Source of the DNA: Phycisphaerae bacterium
Lineage (GTDB): Bacteria; Planctomycetota; Phycisphaerae; UBA1845; UTPLA1
Direction of reading: 5' to 3'
Assembly (NCBI GenBank): GCA_019636475.1
Contig: JAHBXN010000002.1
Span: forward strand, 372,001 to 436,000
DNA length: 64,000 nt
The translations under genes and the position numbers were made by a program. The notes beneath the pieces are model-generated. The model did not search any database and was not told the DNA's origin. It saw only the letters and a list, made by a program, of their open reading frames with translations. Positions 1 through 8,908 of the stretch are shown here, in pieces; the stretch's first letter is position 1; each line of letters starts with the position of its first letter.

Positions 1-2471
1 CCCTTCAGCACCATCGGCGGCTGGAACGGCGGCGCCGCGCCGAGGGCGAAATTACCCTGATATTCGGAGCTTGAGGTCGTCGCATCATTGACCGAAGCGA
101 ATGATTCGCCGAAGTACAGGTCGTGCGATTCGGCGGCGGCATCGGCCGTCCAGCCTAATGCCGGGGTGAGTGCTATTCCACTGGCACCATTGGCCGGCGA
201 CGGGTCGGTCGCCTGTCCGGCAATGGTCGAGAACATCCAGACATCGCCCCTGGTTTTGCCGTCGGCGTTGACTTCATCGACGCGCCAGAAGTATGTCGTT
301 GCGCCGGCCAACTCCGTGTTGGGCGTGAAGGTTGTTCCGGCCTGATTGACCCGGAAGATGCCCGCGGACGCCGTTGTTGCCGCCGCAACCATCGCGGCAT
401 CGGTCCCGAGATACACGTCGTGCGAGGTGGCACCATCACCCGCAGTCCAGGACAGCGACGTATCAGTCGCGATCTGCTCGGCGCTGTCAAACGGAGCGGG
501 GAGCATGGCCTTTTCCGGTGCGGTCTTGAAACGCCAGACCACACCCTTGGTCGTGCCACCGGGTCCTCGAGCGTCGATTCTCCAGAAATACTGGGTATTG
601 CCGACGAGCAGTCCCGGATTGAAATCGGGCGAATTTACCTGGCCCTGGAACGCGGCATCGTCGGTGCCGGCATTCGAGACGGCGCTTTGATCCGTGCCGA
701 AATAGACTTCGTAGCGATTCGCGCCCGTGGCCACGGACCACGACAGTGTCTTGTCGAGTGCCACACCATTGGCGTTATTGGCCGGATTCGGGCCGGCCGC
801 GATCTCGGGCTTCGTACCGGTCGTGAAGCTCAGCACCGGACCGTCGTTCCGGCCGCCCGGTCCGATCGCGACGACGCGCCAGAAGTAGAGTGTGTTCGGA
901 GAAAGGCTGCTTGATTCCTCAATGCCGAGGGTCGTGAAGCCGACGTCCTGGGTCGACCGCAGCGCCCCGGCGTTGCGATTCACGACCGCGCTTTCGGTCG
1001 TGCTGAGATAAATCGAGAAGAGCGTCGTCGGTCCGCCGCCGCCCACATTCCAGGACAGCGTCGGATTGATATCCTGATTTGTCGCTCCGTTGGAGGGCGA
1101 GAAAGCCCCCACCACGGAACCGGGTGGATCGGCGGTCGTGAAGCTGAACACATCACCCTTGGTCAGACCGCCCTTGCCGAGGGAGTCCACGCGCCAGAAG
1201 TAGGTCATCGAACCAAGCAGGGAATCAGGATCGTAGGTCGTGATGCCGGTCTTCGTCCGGAAGAGCGGACTGGTTCGGTCCGCCTCGGCCACATCGACCG
1301 CATCCACTCCGAGGTAGACTTCGAATTCCTCGATGTCCGTCGTCGCCACCCAGGTCAGGACCTGCTGAATGTCGACGCCGGTCTCACCATCCATGGGCGC
1401 GGGCATGGAAACCTTCAATGGCATGGCGGCCGTGCGGAAGCTCCAGACGTCCCCTTTTGTCGTGCCGCCCGGGCCGACTTCGTCAATTCGCCAGAAATAC
1501 TCCTTGTCGGGCAACAATTCGCCGGGTACGTCCGCAGACTCATCCTCGGGGTCGAAGGAGGTTTCCGATTGATTTCCCTGGAACACGTCGTCGTCGGTTG
1601 TCGCGCCAGCGACGGCAGTCTGATTATCGCCGAAGTAAACGTCATGGTTCGTCGCGCGATTGCCGGCGCTCCACTTCAGCGAGCCGTTGACGCGCGCCGA
1701 ATTCGAGCCATTCGAGGGTGACGGATTTCGCGCCTTCTGAGGCGACCGCGCAGTCTTGAACGTCAGGACATCTCCGGTGGTGGTTCCCAGTTCGTTTACG
1801 CCGTCAATTCGCCAGAAATACGACGTATCGGGATCCAGCGTCGCGGGCGGCTGGAACTTCGATGCGAGTTGATTTCCCTGAAACTCCGGCGCCGCCTTGT
1901 TCGCCGCCTGAACGGCCGCCTTGTCCGTTCCGAAATACACATCGTGGCTGACCGTAAGAATTCCGGACTTCCACCGCAATTCGACATCGAGTGCCACTCC
2001 ATCGGCATTGTTCACCGGAACCGGCGCTGTGATGTTTCCGGGAAGATCTTCCGGAGAGGGATTGGGGCCCGGGCCGTTGCCGTTGTCGTTGTCGACGACG
2101 ATGATGTCGGTTTCAATCTGATCGACGAAACCCGACGCACCGAAGATGTAGGCCGTCACCGGATAGGTTCCGGGTGCGGTGTAGCGGTGGGTCATCGTGG
2201 CGCGATCGCTCGGACCCTCGACGAAGCCGGTGCCATCGCCGAAAACCCAGTTCACGCGCGCGACTGCATTGGGATTCAATACCGCAGTCTCGACCGACAG
2301 CGCGACCGTATAGTTCGGTTGCTCAAAGAGCTGAACTGATGTCACCTTGCCCAGCGGCAGGATGATCGGACTGCCGCCGAGTCCATCGCAACCGGAGAGC
2401 GGCGCAAAAGCGGCTGTCGCGGCGGTGAACATGAACACGGCAGACGTGAAGCGGTTTGTCAGAACTCTCAC
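1..2471 (-). CDS. Secreted lipoprotein with PKD domain and seven FN3-like repeats (3' end outside window)
   Basis: The frame is open from 2471 to the window edge, so the C-terminus is missing. I chose the GTG at 2471 because GGGGAG lies about 7 nt upstream and an in-frame stop sits at 2520-2522. The N-terminus is hydrophobic and ends in a lipobox, LSGC, so the product should be an outer-surface or periplasmic lipoprotein. Residues roughly 60-125 resemble a PKD domain (VNWVFGDGT, YTAPGTYPVTAY), followed by a short Asn/Gly/Pro linker. Seven tandem repeats of about 100 residues follow. Each has a 'LSW/LKWSAG' strand, an 'HDVYFGT' strand (also EVYLG, DLYFG), a 'FQGNQ' segment and a 'TYFWRVDEVN..GTTKGDVW.F.T' strand. 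This is the FN3-like module common in planctomycete secreted proteins. It is probably an adhesive or scaffold protein; no catalytic motif is seen. Confidence 0.85.
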   Translation of the reverse strand, partial: MRVLTNRFTSAVFMFTAATAAFAPLSGCDGLGGSPIILPLGKVTSVQLFEQPNYTVALSVETAVLNPNAVARVNWVFGDGTGFVEGPSDRATMTHRYTAPGTYPVTAYIFGASGFVDQIETDIIVVDNDNGNGPGPNPSPEDLPGNITAPVPVNNADGVALDVELRWKSGILTVSHDVYFGTDKAAVQAANKAAPEFQGNQLASKFQPPATLDPDTSYFWRIDGVNELGTTTGDVLTFKTARSPQKARNPSPSNGSNSARVNGSLKWSAGNRATNHDVYFGDNQTAVAGATTDDDVFQGNQSETSFDPEDESADVPGELLPDKEYFWRIDEVGPGGTTKGDVWSFRTAAMPLKVSMPAPMDGETGVDIQQVLTWVATTDIEEFEVYLGVDAVDVAEADRTSPLFRTKTGITTYDPDSLLGSMTYFWRVDSLGKGGLTKGDVFSFTTADPPGSVVGAFSPSNGATNQDINPTLSWNVGGGGPTTLFSIYLSTTESAVVNRNAGALRSTQDVGFTTLGIEESSSLSPNTLYFWRVVAIGPGGRNDGPVLSFTTGTKPEIAAGPNPANNANGVALDKTLSWSVATGANRYEVYFGTDQSAVSNAGTDDAAFQGQVNSPDFNPGLLVGNTQYFWRIDARGPGGTTKGVVWRFKTAPEKAMLPAPFDSAEQIATDTSLSWTAGDGATSHDVYLGTDAAMVAAATTASAGIFRVNQAGTTFTPNTELAGATTYFWRVDEVNADGKTRGDVWMFSTIAGQATDPSPANGASGIALTPALGWTADAAAESHDLYFGESFASVNDATTSSSEYQGNFALGAAPPFQPPMVLK

Positions 2472-2792
2472 GGCAAATCTCCCCGTCACGAGCCTCGAAT
2501 CGGCTCGGACCACTTTTCTTCATGCTCCACTGCATCGTGTAAAATGCGAAGCCACGGCGTTGTCAGGCCGGCAGGCTTTGGTGACATAATCAGCGAGGTC
2601 TTACGCGAGCGTGTACCGCCGCGGCGCAGGCTGTGCGGCGGCTGCGGCGCGAGGATCGAGTACAGATCAGTCTACGTCGGGGGATGCGGCGGTTCAAGCA
2701 ATCACGCCAACGGTGCGGGCCGGGCCGCCCCAATTTGGGACGCTGAGAACCGGATGATCAGGATCATCGGGAAGCGTGCGTCGTCGTCGGAA
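2472..2792. other. Intergenic region, no gene seen
   Basis: About 320 bp between plsY (ends 2793) and the repeat lipoprotein, both on the minus strand. Reading frames here are short and look like shadows. A short inverted repeat (GATGATC/GATCATC, about 2755-2770) lies just after the plsY stop but has no T-run, so I do not call it a terminator. The lipoprotein promoter presumably lies here, but no convincing hexamers were found. Confidence 0.4.
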
Positions 2793-3485
2793 CTAAGGCC
2801 GTTCGGCTCCGCCCGGGGATATCGCATTCGACCCGGACTGTCCGACCTTCGACTCCGTGCCCGCGAGCAAACGCCCGATATTGCTGCGATGCCGAAAAAT
2901 CACCACTGCGGCTGCGACGAGCGTGAGTCCCAGCAATGGATAATGGTCCGACAAGGTCCACTCCATCGGACCCGACAGCGCCGCGAGGGCCGTCGGAACC
3001 GCCAGCGCGGCCAGAATCGACGCGAGCGAGACGTAGCGGGTGAGCAGCACGGTGGCTATCCAGACGATCAACGCCACGAGCGCCGAATAAGTGAGGTAGG
3101 GATAGATGCCGATAATGACGCCGAGCGACGTCGCAACACCCTTGCCGCCTTTGAAGCGTAGATAGATCGGTGCGGTGTTCCCGACGACACAACAAACGCC
3201 GGTCCCGAGCCAGAGCCAATCGCGAACGGCCTCCGAGATTTCCACGCCAAACAGCGCGAGGCACGGGGCAGCGAACACCGACGTTGCCGCGCCTTTCATC
3301 GCATCGAGCAGCAGGACCAGCATGCCCCATTTTCGTCCGAGCACACGGCCGACGTTTGTCGCGCCATAGTTGCCGCTGCCATGCCGGCGGATGTCAACAC
3401 CGCGCGATTTCGCGACCAATAAACCGATCGGTATAGCGCCGATCAGGTATGAACCCATACAAACCGCGACGATCTGCCAACCCAT
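2793..3485 (-). CDS. plsY: Glycerol-3-phosphate acyltransferase PlsY
   Basis: An integral membrane acyltransferase that transfers an acyl group from acyl-phosphate to sn-glycerol-3-phosphate, the first step of phospholipid synthesis with PlsX. All three conserved PlsY motifs are visible. They are the N-terminal SYLIGAIP segment followed by the RRHGSGNYGATN phosphate-binding loop, the FKGGKGVAT loop in the middle, and RHRSNIGRLLAG near the C-terminus. Five or so hydrophobic segments alternate with these loops, as in the family. An upstream in-frame start at 3551 would add 22 polar residues. I chose the Met at 3485 (MGWQIVAV) because it starts directly in the first membrane segment. Length about 230 aa, slightly longer than usual because of a Ser/Gly-rich tail. 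It stands alone with no plsX beside it. Confidence 0.93.
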   Translation of the reverse strand: MGWQIVAVCMGSYLIGAIPIGLLVAKSRGVDIRRHGSGNYGATNVGRVLGRKWGMLVLLLDAMKGAATSVFAAPCLALFGVEISEAVRDWLWLGTGVCCVVGNTAPIYLRFKGGKGVATSLGVIIGIYPYLTYSALVALIVWIATVLLTRYVSLASILAALAVPTALAALSGPMEWTLSDHYPLLGLTLVAAAVVIFRHRSNIGRLLAGTESKVGQSGSNAISPGGAERP

Positions 3486-3666
3486 TTGAATATGCACCCA
3501 ATTGATCGCAATCGCGAAAACGCGCTTGCAGCGAAACTGGGCAGTGTACACGAAGAGGTCGGCGGGCGAGAGTCAGTTGGAGCGGACGTCGGTGTGGATT
3601 ATTCGACGCCGTCTGATATCGTCTGCCGATCCGCCGAAATCGGCGCTTCTGCGACCTCGTGTTGGG

Positions 3667-5076
3667 TCAAACGGTTGAGCGTTTGGAATTAACAACCGGG
3701 CGAAGCACCGTGATGCGGTTCTTGCCGCCGGCCTTGGCGAGATAGAGCGCCTCATCGGCTAGTTGCACGAGTTGTTCGGGCTCTCCGGGTTGATCCGATG
3801 CCCGACTCGCCAGCCCGATGCTGAGCGATGCGATGCTGGCCTCGGGCAGTTCCCGAACCAGATCGCGGCGGAACATTTCGATGATTCGCTCAGCGGAGGT
3901 TCTTGCGTCATCCGACGCGGTTTGCGGCATCAACACGATGAATTCGTCTCCGCCGTAGCGCACGGCCACATCGGATTCGCGGATGCATTGCTTGATGATC
4001 CGCGAGGTCATCTTCAGCAGATCGTCGCCGAGTTGATGGCCGAGGGAATCGTTGACGCGTTTGAAGTTGTCGAGATCGATCATCACGCAGGTCAGATCCG
4101 TGTGATAGCGCGTCGATTCGGCGAAGAATTTGCTGAGCAGATCATTGAAGTGTCGCCGATTGTACAGGCCGGTGAGCGAATCCAGCGCCGCCAGTTCCTT
4201 GAATCGATGGTTCGCACGTTCGAGCGCTGCGGTGCGCTTCTTCACTCGCTCTTCCAGTTCGGAGTTCAGCCGGATCAGGTTGCCATGCGTTTCCTCAAGT
4301 GCGTCGGCCATGCTGTTGAAAGCCGATCCGAGATGGCCGATTTCATCGTCGCGCCGAATCGTGACTCGCGTATTGAGGTGGCCGGCCGCCAGTTCCCTGG
4401 CCGCGTCTCTCATCTTGTTAAGCGGCGACACGAGGCTTCGCACAACCTCGTAACCGATTGGAATCATCAGGAGCGTGATCACAATGGCCAAGCCGACGGT
4501 ATCGCGGATGAGTCCGCTGATGCGGGCCTCCGCGTGGTCGAGACTCACACCGATTCGCACATAGCCGAGCGTCGGGCGGGCGTCAGAGGGCCGAGCCGAA
4601 TCCGTGCTTCCATAGACCGGATACACGACGTCGATTCGCGACCCGTTTCCATCCACCTGCGTCAGTTGCGGGTGGTCAATCGGCTCGACGGACACCTTCT
4701 TAACGTCTTCGAGGAGGTAGCGCGTGATGTTACCGGCCTCCCGTTGAAATCCAGCCAACATCTCTCCTGCGACATCCGCAAAGATGACGTAGGTCACTTC
4801 ACCGCCGCTCACGCAATTCGCCGCGATCTCGAGCAGATCCTCCCGATCATTTTCCGCGATCGGGCGCTGCGTCGTCGTCGCCAGCGCCCTGGCGATCTCT
4901 CGAGCATGCCGTTTGGTCTGTTCCAAGGTGATGCGCGTCGAAACTCGGAGCGATGACGCAGCGGTCACACCGGCCGCGGCGAATACCACAAATGTGAGCA
5001 GAAGGGTCGTCCGAAACTGGAGACCCGACAAGCTATGCTTCAATCTCCCGGCGATAGTTCGCACGCTCACTCCCAC
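3667..5076 (-). CDS. Membrane diguanylate cyclase (periplasmic sensor - HAMP - coiled coil - GGDEF)
   Basis: Makes the second messenger c-di-GMP from two GTP. The 469-residue protein has a membrane segment at about 22-41, a periplasmic sensor region to about 190, a second membrane segment at about 193-209, a HAMP linker to about 262, a coiled coil at about 265-295 (NSELEERVKKR) and a C-terminal GGDEF domain. The active-site signature GGDEF is intact at 375-379. RESD at 366-369, five residues upstream, is a canonical RxxD inhibitory site, so product feedback inhibition is expected. The LDSLTGLYNRR start of the GGDEF domain is typical. The sensor domain resembles a degenerate PAS-like fold but its ligand cannot be read. 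The gene is divergent from tRNA-His and stands alone. Confidence 0.92.
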   Translation of the reverse strand: MGVSVRTIAGRLKHSLSGLQFRTTLLLTFVVFAAAGVTAASSLRVSTRITLEQTKRHAREIARALATTTQRPIAENDREDLLEIAANCVSGGEVTYVIFADVAGEMLAGFQREAGNITRYLLEDVKKVSVEPIDHPQLTQVDGNGSRIDVVYPVYGSTDSARPSDARPTLGYVRIGVSLDHAEARISGLIRDTVGLAIVITLLMIPIGYEVVRSLVSPLNKMRDAARELAAGHLNTRVTIRRDDEIGHLGSAFNSMADALEETHGNLIRLNSELEERVKKRTAALERANHRFKELAALDSLTGLYNRRHFNDLLSKFFAESTRYHTDLTCVMIDLDNFKRVNDSLGHQLGDDLLKMTSRIIKQCIRESDVAVRYGGDEFIVLMPQTASDDARTSAERIIEMFRRDLVRELPEASIASLSIGLASRASDQPGEPEQLVQLADEALYLAKAGGKNRITVLRPVVNSKRSTV

Positions 5077-5273
5077 TCAGCAGAATGAACCGACAACCTC
5101 CCCCATTCCGTGGCGCGGACTCCGCACCGCAGAACGATCGGACGACTCGACCGGATAAATCATCGTCCAGAGGTCGCGGTCGCTGGAGAACTTATCGCGA
5201 CAAGTTCCGGAAAGGGGACGCCGTAACTCATTCATTGACAGACAGTTCCCATCTGTTTCGCGATTCACGGCGC

Positions 5274-5302
5274 TTGCAGGTCCGCGAATCATCGCGTAGA
5301 AT
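5274..5302 (+). promoter_or_regulatory. Possible promoter upstream of tRNA-His
   Basis: TTGCAG at 5274-5279 and TAGAAT at 5297-5302 are spaced by 17 bp. The predicted start lies about 105 nt before the tRNA, implying a 5' leader removed by RNase P. This is the only reasonable sigma-70-like pair seen in the 337-bp gap between the diguanylate cyclase (minus) and the tRNA; the rest of the gap holds no convincing gene. Confidence 0.35.
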
Positions 5303-5413
5303 GATTTTTCTTCGGCGTTCGGTTGCAATCCGGCGTGCGTTGGCAACTGCGACGTCCCGAACCGGGGATGCGGAAGCGGCCAAGTCCGTTTTGCCGGCGC
5401 CGGCAAACATCAT

Positions 5414-5488
5414 GGTGAGCGTAGCTCAGTTGGTTAGAGCACTAGGTTGTGATCCTAGGGGTCGCGGGTTCGAATCCCGTCGTTCACC
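5414..5488 (+). tRNA. tRNA-His (GTG)
   Basis: Cloverleaf: acceptor GTGAGCG at 5415-5421 pairs with CGTTCAC at 5481-5487, the D arm is GCTC...GAGC, the anticodon stem is CTAGG/CCTAG with loop TTGTGAT (anticodon GTG), and the T loop is TTCGAAT. The base before the acceptor (G at 5414) can pair with the discriminator C at 5488, as required for the histidine identity G-1:C73 pair. Here G-1 is genome-encoded. CCA is not encoded. Confidence 0.97.
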
Positions 5489-5557
5489 CTTCTTCAATTC
5501 AGACTTCATTCAGTCCGCGAGCGCGTTTGCTCTGCGCCGATCACCGGGAATCTGAAC

Positions 5558-5935
5558 ATGGGCAAACACGCTCCGTTATTCCTGAAGCTTGTCGACGAAG
5601 CCCGCTCGCGTATCGACGAAACCCACATCGACGCAGTGAAGGCTCGAATTGATGCGAGAGAGATTTTTCACCTCATTGACGTGAGAGAGGCTTACGAATT
5701 CGAAGCGGGCCATCTTCCCGGCGCGATCCATCTCAGCAAGGGCACGATCGAACGAGATATCGAACAGACGATCCCGGACCTGGGCGCGCCCATCGTGCTT
5801 TATTGCGGCGGAGGATATCGATCGGCGCTCGTGGCCGACAATCTGAAGAAGATGGGCTATACCGCAGTGCAATCAATGGACGGCGGCTATCGCGCCTGGC
5901 ATGATGCGGGCTATCTCGTCATGCACGACCGCTAG
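5558..5935 (+). CDS. Rhodanese-domain sulfurtransferase, single domain
   Basis: A 125-residue cytoplasmic protein with one rhodanese domain. It carries the LIDVREAYEFEAGHLPGA strand-loop near residues 39-56 and the active-site loop YCGGGYRSA, whose Cys would carry the persulfide. The six-residue loop CGGGYR fits small sulfurtransferases rather than Cdc25-like phosphatases, which have seven. The N-terminal ~30 residues form a helix rich in charged residues (VDEARSRIDE). The start ATG follows the tRNA-His gene by about 70 bp. The physiological sulfur acceptor cannot be inferred from this context. Confidence 0.9.
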   Translation: MGKHAPLFLKLVDEARSRIDETHIDAVKARIDAREIFHLIDVREAYEFEAGHLPGAIHLSKGTIERDIEQTIPDLGAPIVLYCGGGYRSALVADNLKKMGYTAVQSMDGGYRAWHDAGYLVMHDR

Positions 5936-5939
5936 CAGA

Positions 5940-6434
5940 TCACTCGATTTCGCTCGTCAGACCAGCCTTCAACAACAACTGGGTGAAACCGGCCGAGTCC
6001 TCCTCGGAGAATGCGGACAACTCGTGGCTGTCAACGTCCAGCACGCCCCAGACGCTTCCATCGGCCTCAAACAGCGGAATGACGATTTCGCTGCGGTCAC
6101 GCGGATCGCAGGCGATATAGCCCTCGCCCAGTTCGGCGACATCCTTGACCACCATGATCCGCCGATTGAGAAATGCCTGGCCGCAGGCGCCGTGCAGACC
6201 AATCGGCGAACAGGCCGGCTTGTCGCGGCGCGGACCGAGCACCAAGGAATGAGCATCGCCCGGCAGGTAGAAACCGATCCACGAAATGTGAGTGGAGCGC
6301 AATTCATCCCAGACGACATCGACGAAAGTCTGCATCGACTCCGCACGATTTGCGGCCGGTGCAATCCGTTTCAGGCAGGATGTGTAGTCGCGAAGCACAC
6401 TGCTGAATATGCGCGCGGACGAGGGCCGCGCCAA
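5940..6434 (-). CDS. msrC: GAF-domain free methionine-(R)-sulfoxide reductase
   Basis: A 164-residue single GAF domain. It matches the free Met-R-sulfoxide reductase family (E. coli MsrC/YebR type). Three conserved Cys are visible: one in KPACSP, one in HGACGQAF and one in YIACDPRDRSEI. The family also shows the SWIGFYL strand and the EIVIPLF...WGVLDVDS core. These Cys reduce free methionine sulfoxide and are recycled by thioredoxin. The gene converges tail-to-tail with the rhodanese gene, 4 bp apart. The presence of all three Cys is what separates it from a generic cyclic-nucleotide GAF sensor. Symbol msrC is by family, not by synteny. Confidence 0.85.
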   Translation of the reverse strand: MARPSSARIFSSVLRDYTSCLKRIAPAANRAESMQTFVDVVWDELRSTHISWIGFYLPGDAHSLVLGPRRDKPACSPIGLHGACGQAFLNRRIMVVKDVAELGEGYIACDPRDRSEIVIPLFEADGSVWGVLDVDSHELSAFSEEDSAGFTQLLLKAGLTSEIE

Positions 6435-6472
6435 GTCAAACCGCCATCGGAAGGATGCTATTTCGTTGCTGA

Positions 6473-7639
6473 TTAAACCGGCTTGGTCAGGGCCGGAGTG
6501 ACCTTCCGGGGATCCGGATTGCGGCCGTCCCCTCGCGTGTCATTCGGGGTGACGAGAGGCGTCTGCGGCGCCGTTTGCACCGGGGCCATTGCATCCGTTT
6601 CGGGCGACGCCGCCTGAACCGAAACACCGTCCGGGTCCGGCGCGAGAGTCACGCGATTTCTTCCGGCAGCTTTCGATTGATACAACGCCCCGTCGGCCGC
6701 CTTCATCAGTTCATCGGGGCTGCCGTATCGATGACTCGCCGCGGAGACGCCGATGCTGATCGTGACCATCAAAGGCGTGCCTTCGTATTCCACGGCCGCT
6801 GATTCGACCGCTTTGCGAAGGTGTTCAGCGCAGACCATCGCGCCCTTGGCTCCGACGCCCGGGCAGAGAATCAAAAATTCCTCGCCACCGACGCGACAAA
6901 CCAGATCGGACTTTCGGCAGCACTTTCGCAGGACCTGTGCGACCGCGCGCAGCACCAGGTCGCCCGCTGCGTGGCCGTGACTGTCGTTGAATCGCTTGAA
7001 GAAATCGATATCCAGCGTGATACAGGCAAACTCCTGATCGTAACGTTCGTAAGCCGCCCAGAGCTGCTCAAGCCGGCTGATGGCCTCTCGGCGATTCAGA
7101 AGCCCCGTCAATTCATCCGTCGTCGCCATCCGCCGAAGCTGATCGTTCGCGTGCTTCAGCTTCTGATGGGTCAGCGCCATCTCCGCGTTGATCCGGTGAA
7201 CCTCTCGCGTGCGTTTTGCCAGATCGGATTCCGCAGAGACGATGCGATCGGCGGCTCTGAGCCTGGCGATCAGTTCCGTCGGCTTGATCGGCTTTCGAAC
7301 GAAATCGTCGGCGCCCGAGTTCAACGCCTCGACCACCTTGTCATCGCCCCCCTGACTGGTCGTCACCACAATATAAGCAAAACGAACACCTTCATGCTGG
7401 CGCAACGCGCGACAGAGATCGAGGCCGTTCATTTCCGGCATGAACCAATCGGTGATAATGATTCGGGGCTCTTCGCTCAAGACAATGCGAAGCGCTTCGG
7501 AGCCGTCGGCCGCGGTGAGAATCTGAAACTCGGTATCACCCAGGTATTTCGTCATCAGCGCAAGCTGCAGCGGATCGTCGTCGACGATCAGCAGCTTCTT
7601 CGCGCGAGGACGGTCCTTGTTTTCCAACGGCGCGCTCAT
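6473..7639 (-). CDS. Response regulator diguanylate cyclase (REC-GGDEF)
   Basis: A 388-residue cytoplasmic protein. The N-terminal receiver has the acidic pocket (VDDDP, residues 19-23), phosphoacceptor Asp64 (ITDWFMP) and the conserved Lys116 (RKPIKP). A helical linker (about 135-170) connects to a GGDEF domain with GGEEF at 251-255, and an RKSD inhibitory site lies at 242-245. The C-terminal ~50 residues are low-complexity Pro/Thr-rich and probably disordered. It makes c-di-GMP in response to phosphorylation. It lies 18 bp downstream of the Hpt gene on the same strand, so the two form an operon. The Hpt protein is the obvious candidate phosphodonor. No histidine kinase is nearby. Confidence 0.93.
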   Translation of the reverse strand: MSAPLENKDRPRAKKLLIVDDDPLQLALMTKYLGDTEFQILTAADGSEALRIVLSEEPRIIITDWFMPEMNGLDLCRALRQHEGVRFAYIVVTTSQGGDDKVVEALNSGADDFVRKPIKPTELIARLRAADRIVSAESDLAKRTREVHRINAEMALTHQKLKHANDQLRRMATTDELTGLLNRREAISRLEQLWAAYERYDQEFACITLDIDFFKRFNDSHGHAAGDLVLRAVAQVLRKCCRKSDLVCRVGGEEFLILCPGVGAKGAMVCAEHLRKAVESAAVEYEGTPLMVTISIGVSAASHRYGSPDELMKAADGALYQSKAAGRNRVTLAPDPDGVSVQAASPETDAMAPVQTAPQTPLVTPNDTRGDGRNPDPRKVTPALTKPV

Positions 7640-7657
7640 CTTCGCCCCCTGACCCCG

Positions 7658-7996
7658 TCAATTCCTTGCCCGAGCCCGCTCACACAAATCAGCGACCTGC
7701 CGCAGATGCCCTGCCAACCGATCAATCGACTCCGACGCCTTGATCGATTCCTCGAGCGCTCCCGCCGCATCTGTAATGGCGGGAAATCCGTATCCGCCGG
7801 CCGCACCCTTGAGTTGATGTGCGACTCGGGCCAGCGTCGCCCAATCGCGCGCCGCAAGCGCCTCGGACATCGCGCCGACCCTCTTGGGAAGTTCGGCGAT
7901 AAAAAACTCAACTAGTTCGATCATGTCGGCGTCGTTCGAAAGTTCGCTTACCAACGCCGACTTCTCGCCTGTTCCTAAATCGTCGAAAGTCTTCAT
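7658..7996 (-). CDS. Histidine phosphotransfer (Hpt) domain protein
   Basis: A 112-residue all-helical protein consisting of one Hpt domain. The phospho-accepting His is His60 in the motif RVAHQLKGAAGGYGF, which matches the family consensus (HxLKGxAxxxG). It would shuttle phosphate between an unlinked hybrid kinase and a receiver, most likely the REC-GGDEF protein encoded 18 bp downstream. It is the first gene of that two-gene operon. Confidence 0.92.
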   Translation of the reverse strand: MKTFDDLGTGEKSALVSELSNDADMIELVEFFIAELPKRVGAMSEALAARDWATLARVAHQLKGAAGGYGFPAITDAAGALEESIKASESIDRLAGHLRQVADLCERARARN

Positions 7997-8358
7997 CGCA
8001 GTTGTCCGGTAACCACCTTTCCGGCATCAATCGAGTCGATGGACGCCGACGTCCGCAGTCCGACGACATGGAGCCGCCGTCATCCTGCGAAGGCCGCTCG
8101 ACTAATTCAGCCGAGCCTGATTAATCCGACAATTCATCGACAGAATAGCAATGCCCGCTTAGTTGAGCGCGGAAATCGTGAACGAATTTCTGACAGCGCC
8201 CGCGGGGTGATCGGGCGAAATTGCACGTGCATCCAGAGTTCATCGCGACGCCGAGAAAATTGACGCCGTGAAACGGTTGCCCTACAACGCCCGATATTTG
8301 ATAAATTTCACAGTCGTCTGATCTGTTTGCGTCAACCCGATAAGAAACTCGCAAGTCG
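7997..8358. other. Divergent intergenic region
   Basis: About 360 bp between the divergent Hpt operon (minus) and the TPR-like gene (plus). Only short shadow reading frames are present. It should contain both promoters, but no hexamer pair was strong enough to report. Confidence 0.4.
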
Positions 8359-8883
8359 ATGCCCATCCGAACCCAATCCAAGTCGACCGATGCACTGACA
8401 GCATGGCGCGAAACGCCGCCGCCCGAACGGATGAACCGGCTGAAAGCCATCGTCGAGGCGGAACCCAATAATGCAACAGCCTGGTACCTGCTGGGGGCGG
8501 TTCGACTTCGGGCGGGCCAGACGCGCGAAGCGGCCCGCTGTTTCGGCGCGGCCTACCATCGCGACGATCGCTTCGAGAGTGCCGCTATTCTGACATTCTC
8601 ATGCCTCAAATCCCGCGAGGACGATTACGCTGATTTCGTTTTCAGCGCGATCGCCACCTACCGCGAAGTGAGAGAAAAGAACCCGGGCCGAACTGCCCTG
8701 GATGCCGGTGTGCTCAATGCCCTTGATGATGAAGGGCGGCCTCTGGCCGCATTTTCGCCAATCGGGCGGGTGATCTGGTGCATGACCAGTCCGGAGAACC
8801 GCAACCGACTCGATCGGATTCTCGGAATGGATGAGGGGCAATCTCTTCGCGAGTCCGAGCGCAAAGCGCCCCCCCGGCGGTGA
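8359..8883 (+). CDS. Small TPR-like protein of unknown function
   Basis: A 174-residue soluble protein without signal peptide. Residues about 22-60 look like one tetratricopeptide repeat (MNRLKAIVEAEPNNATAWYLLGAVRL, given here as its core NATAWYLLG), followed by a second helix pair (AARCFGAAYHRDDRFESAA). The rest is not recognised. It ends in a basic tail. TPR-like helices suggest a protein-protein interaction role. The divergent position to the c-di-GMP operon may be coincidental. Confidence 0.6.
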   Translation: MPIRTQSKSTDALTAWRETPPPERMNRLKAIVEAEPNNATAWYLLGAVRLRAGQTREAARCFGAAYHRDDRFESAAILTFSCLKSREDDYADFVFSAIATYREVREKNPGRTALDAGVLNALDDEGRPLAAFSPIGRVIWCMTSPENRNRLDRILGMDEGQSLRESERKAPPRR

Positions 8884-8908
8884 GTCAGTTTCGAGGACGC
8901 ATTGCGCG

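Noticed and set aside
2751-2772. Inverted repeat after plsY as a terminator
   Set aside because: Only a 7-bp stem with a 2-nt loop and no T-run on either strand.
3763-4956. 397-codon plus-strand frame inside the diguanylate cyclase gene
   Set aside because: Antisense shadow of the GGDEF gene; no motif, no ribosome binding site, product has no recognisable domain.
6821-7915. 364-codon plus-strand frame opposite the REC-GGDEF/Hpt operon
   Set aside because: Runs across two well-supported genes on the other strand; GC-driven open frame.
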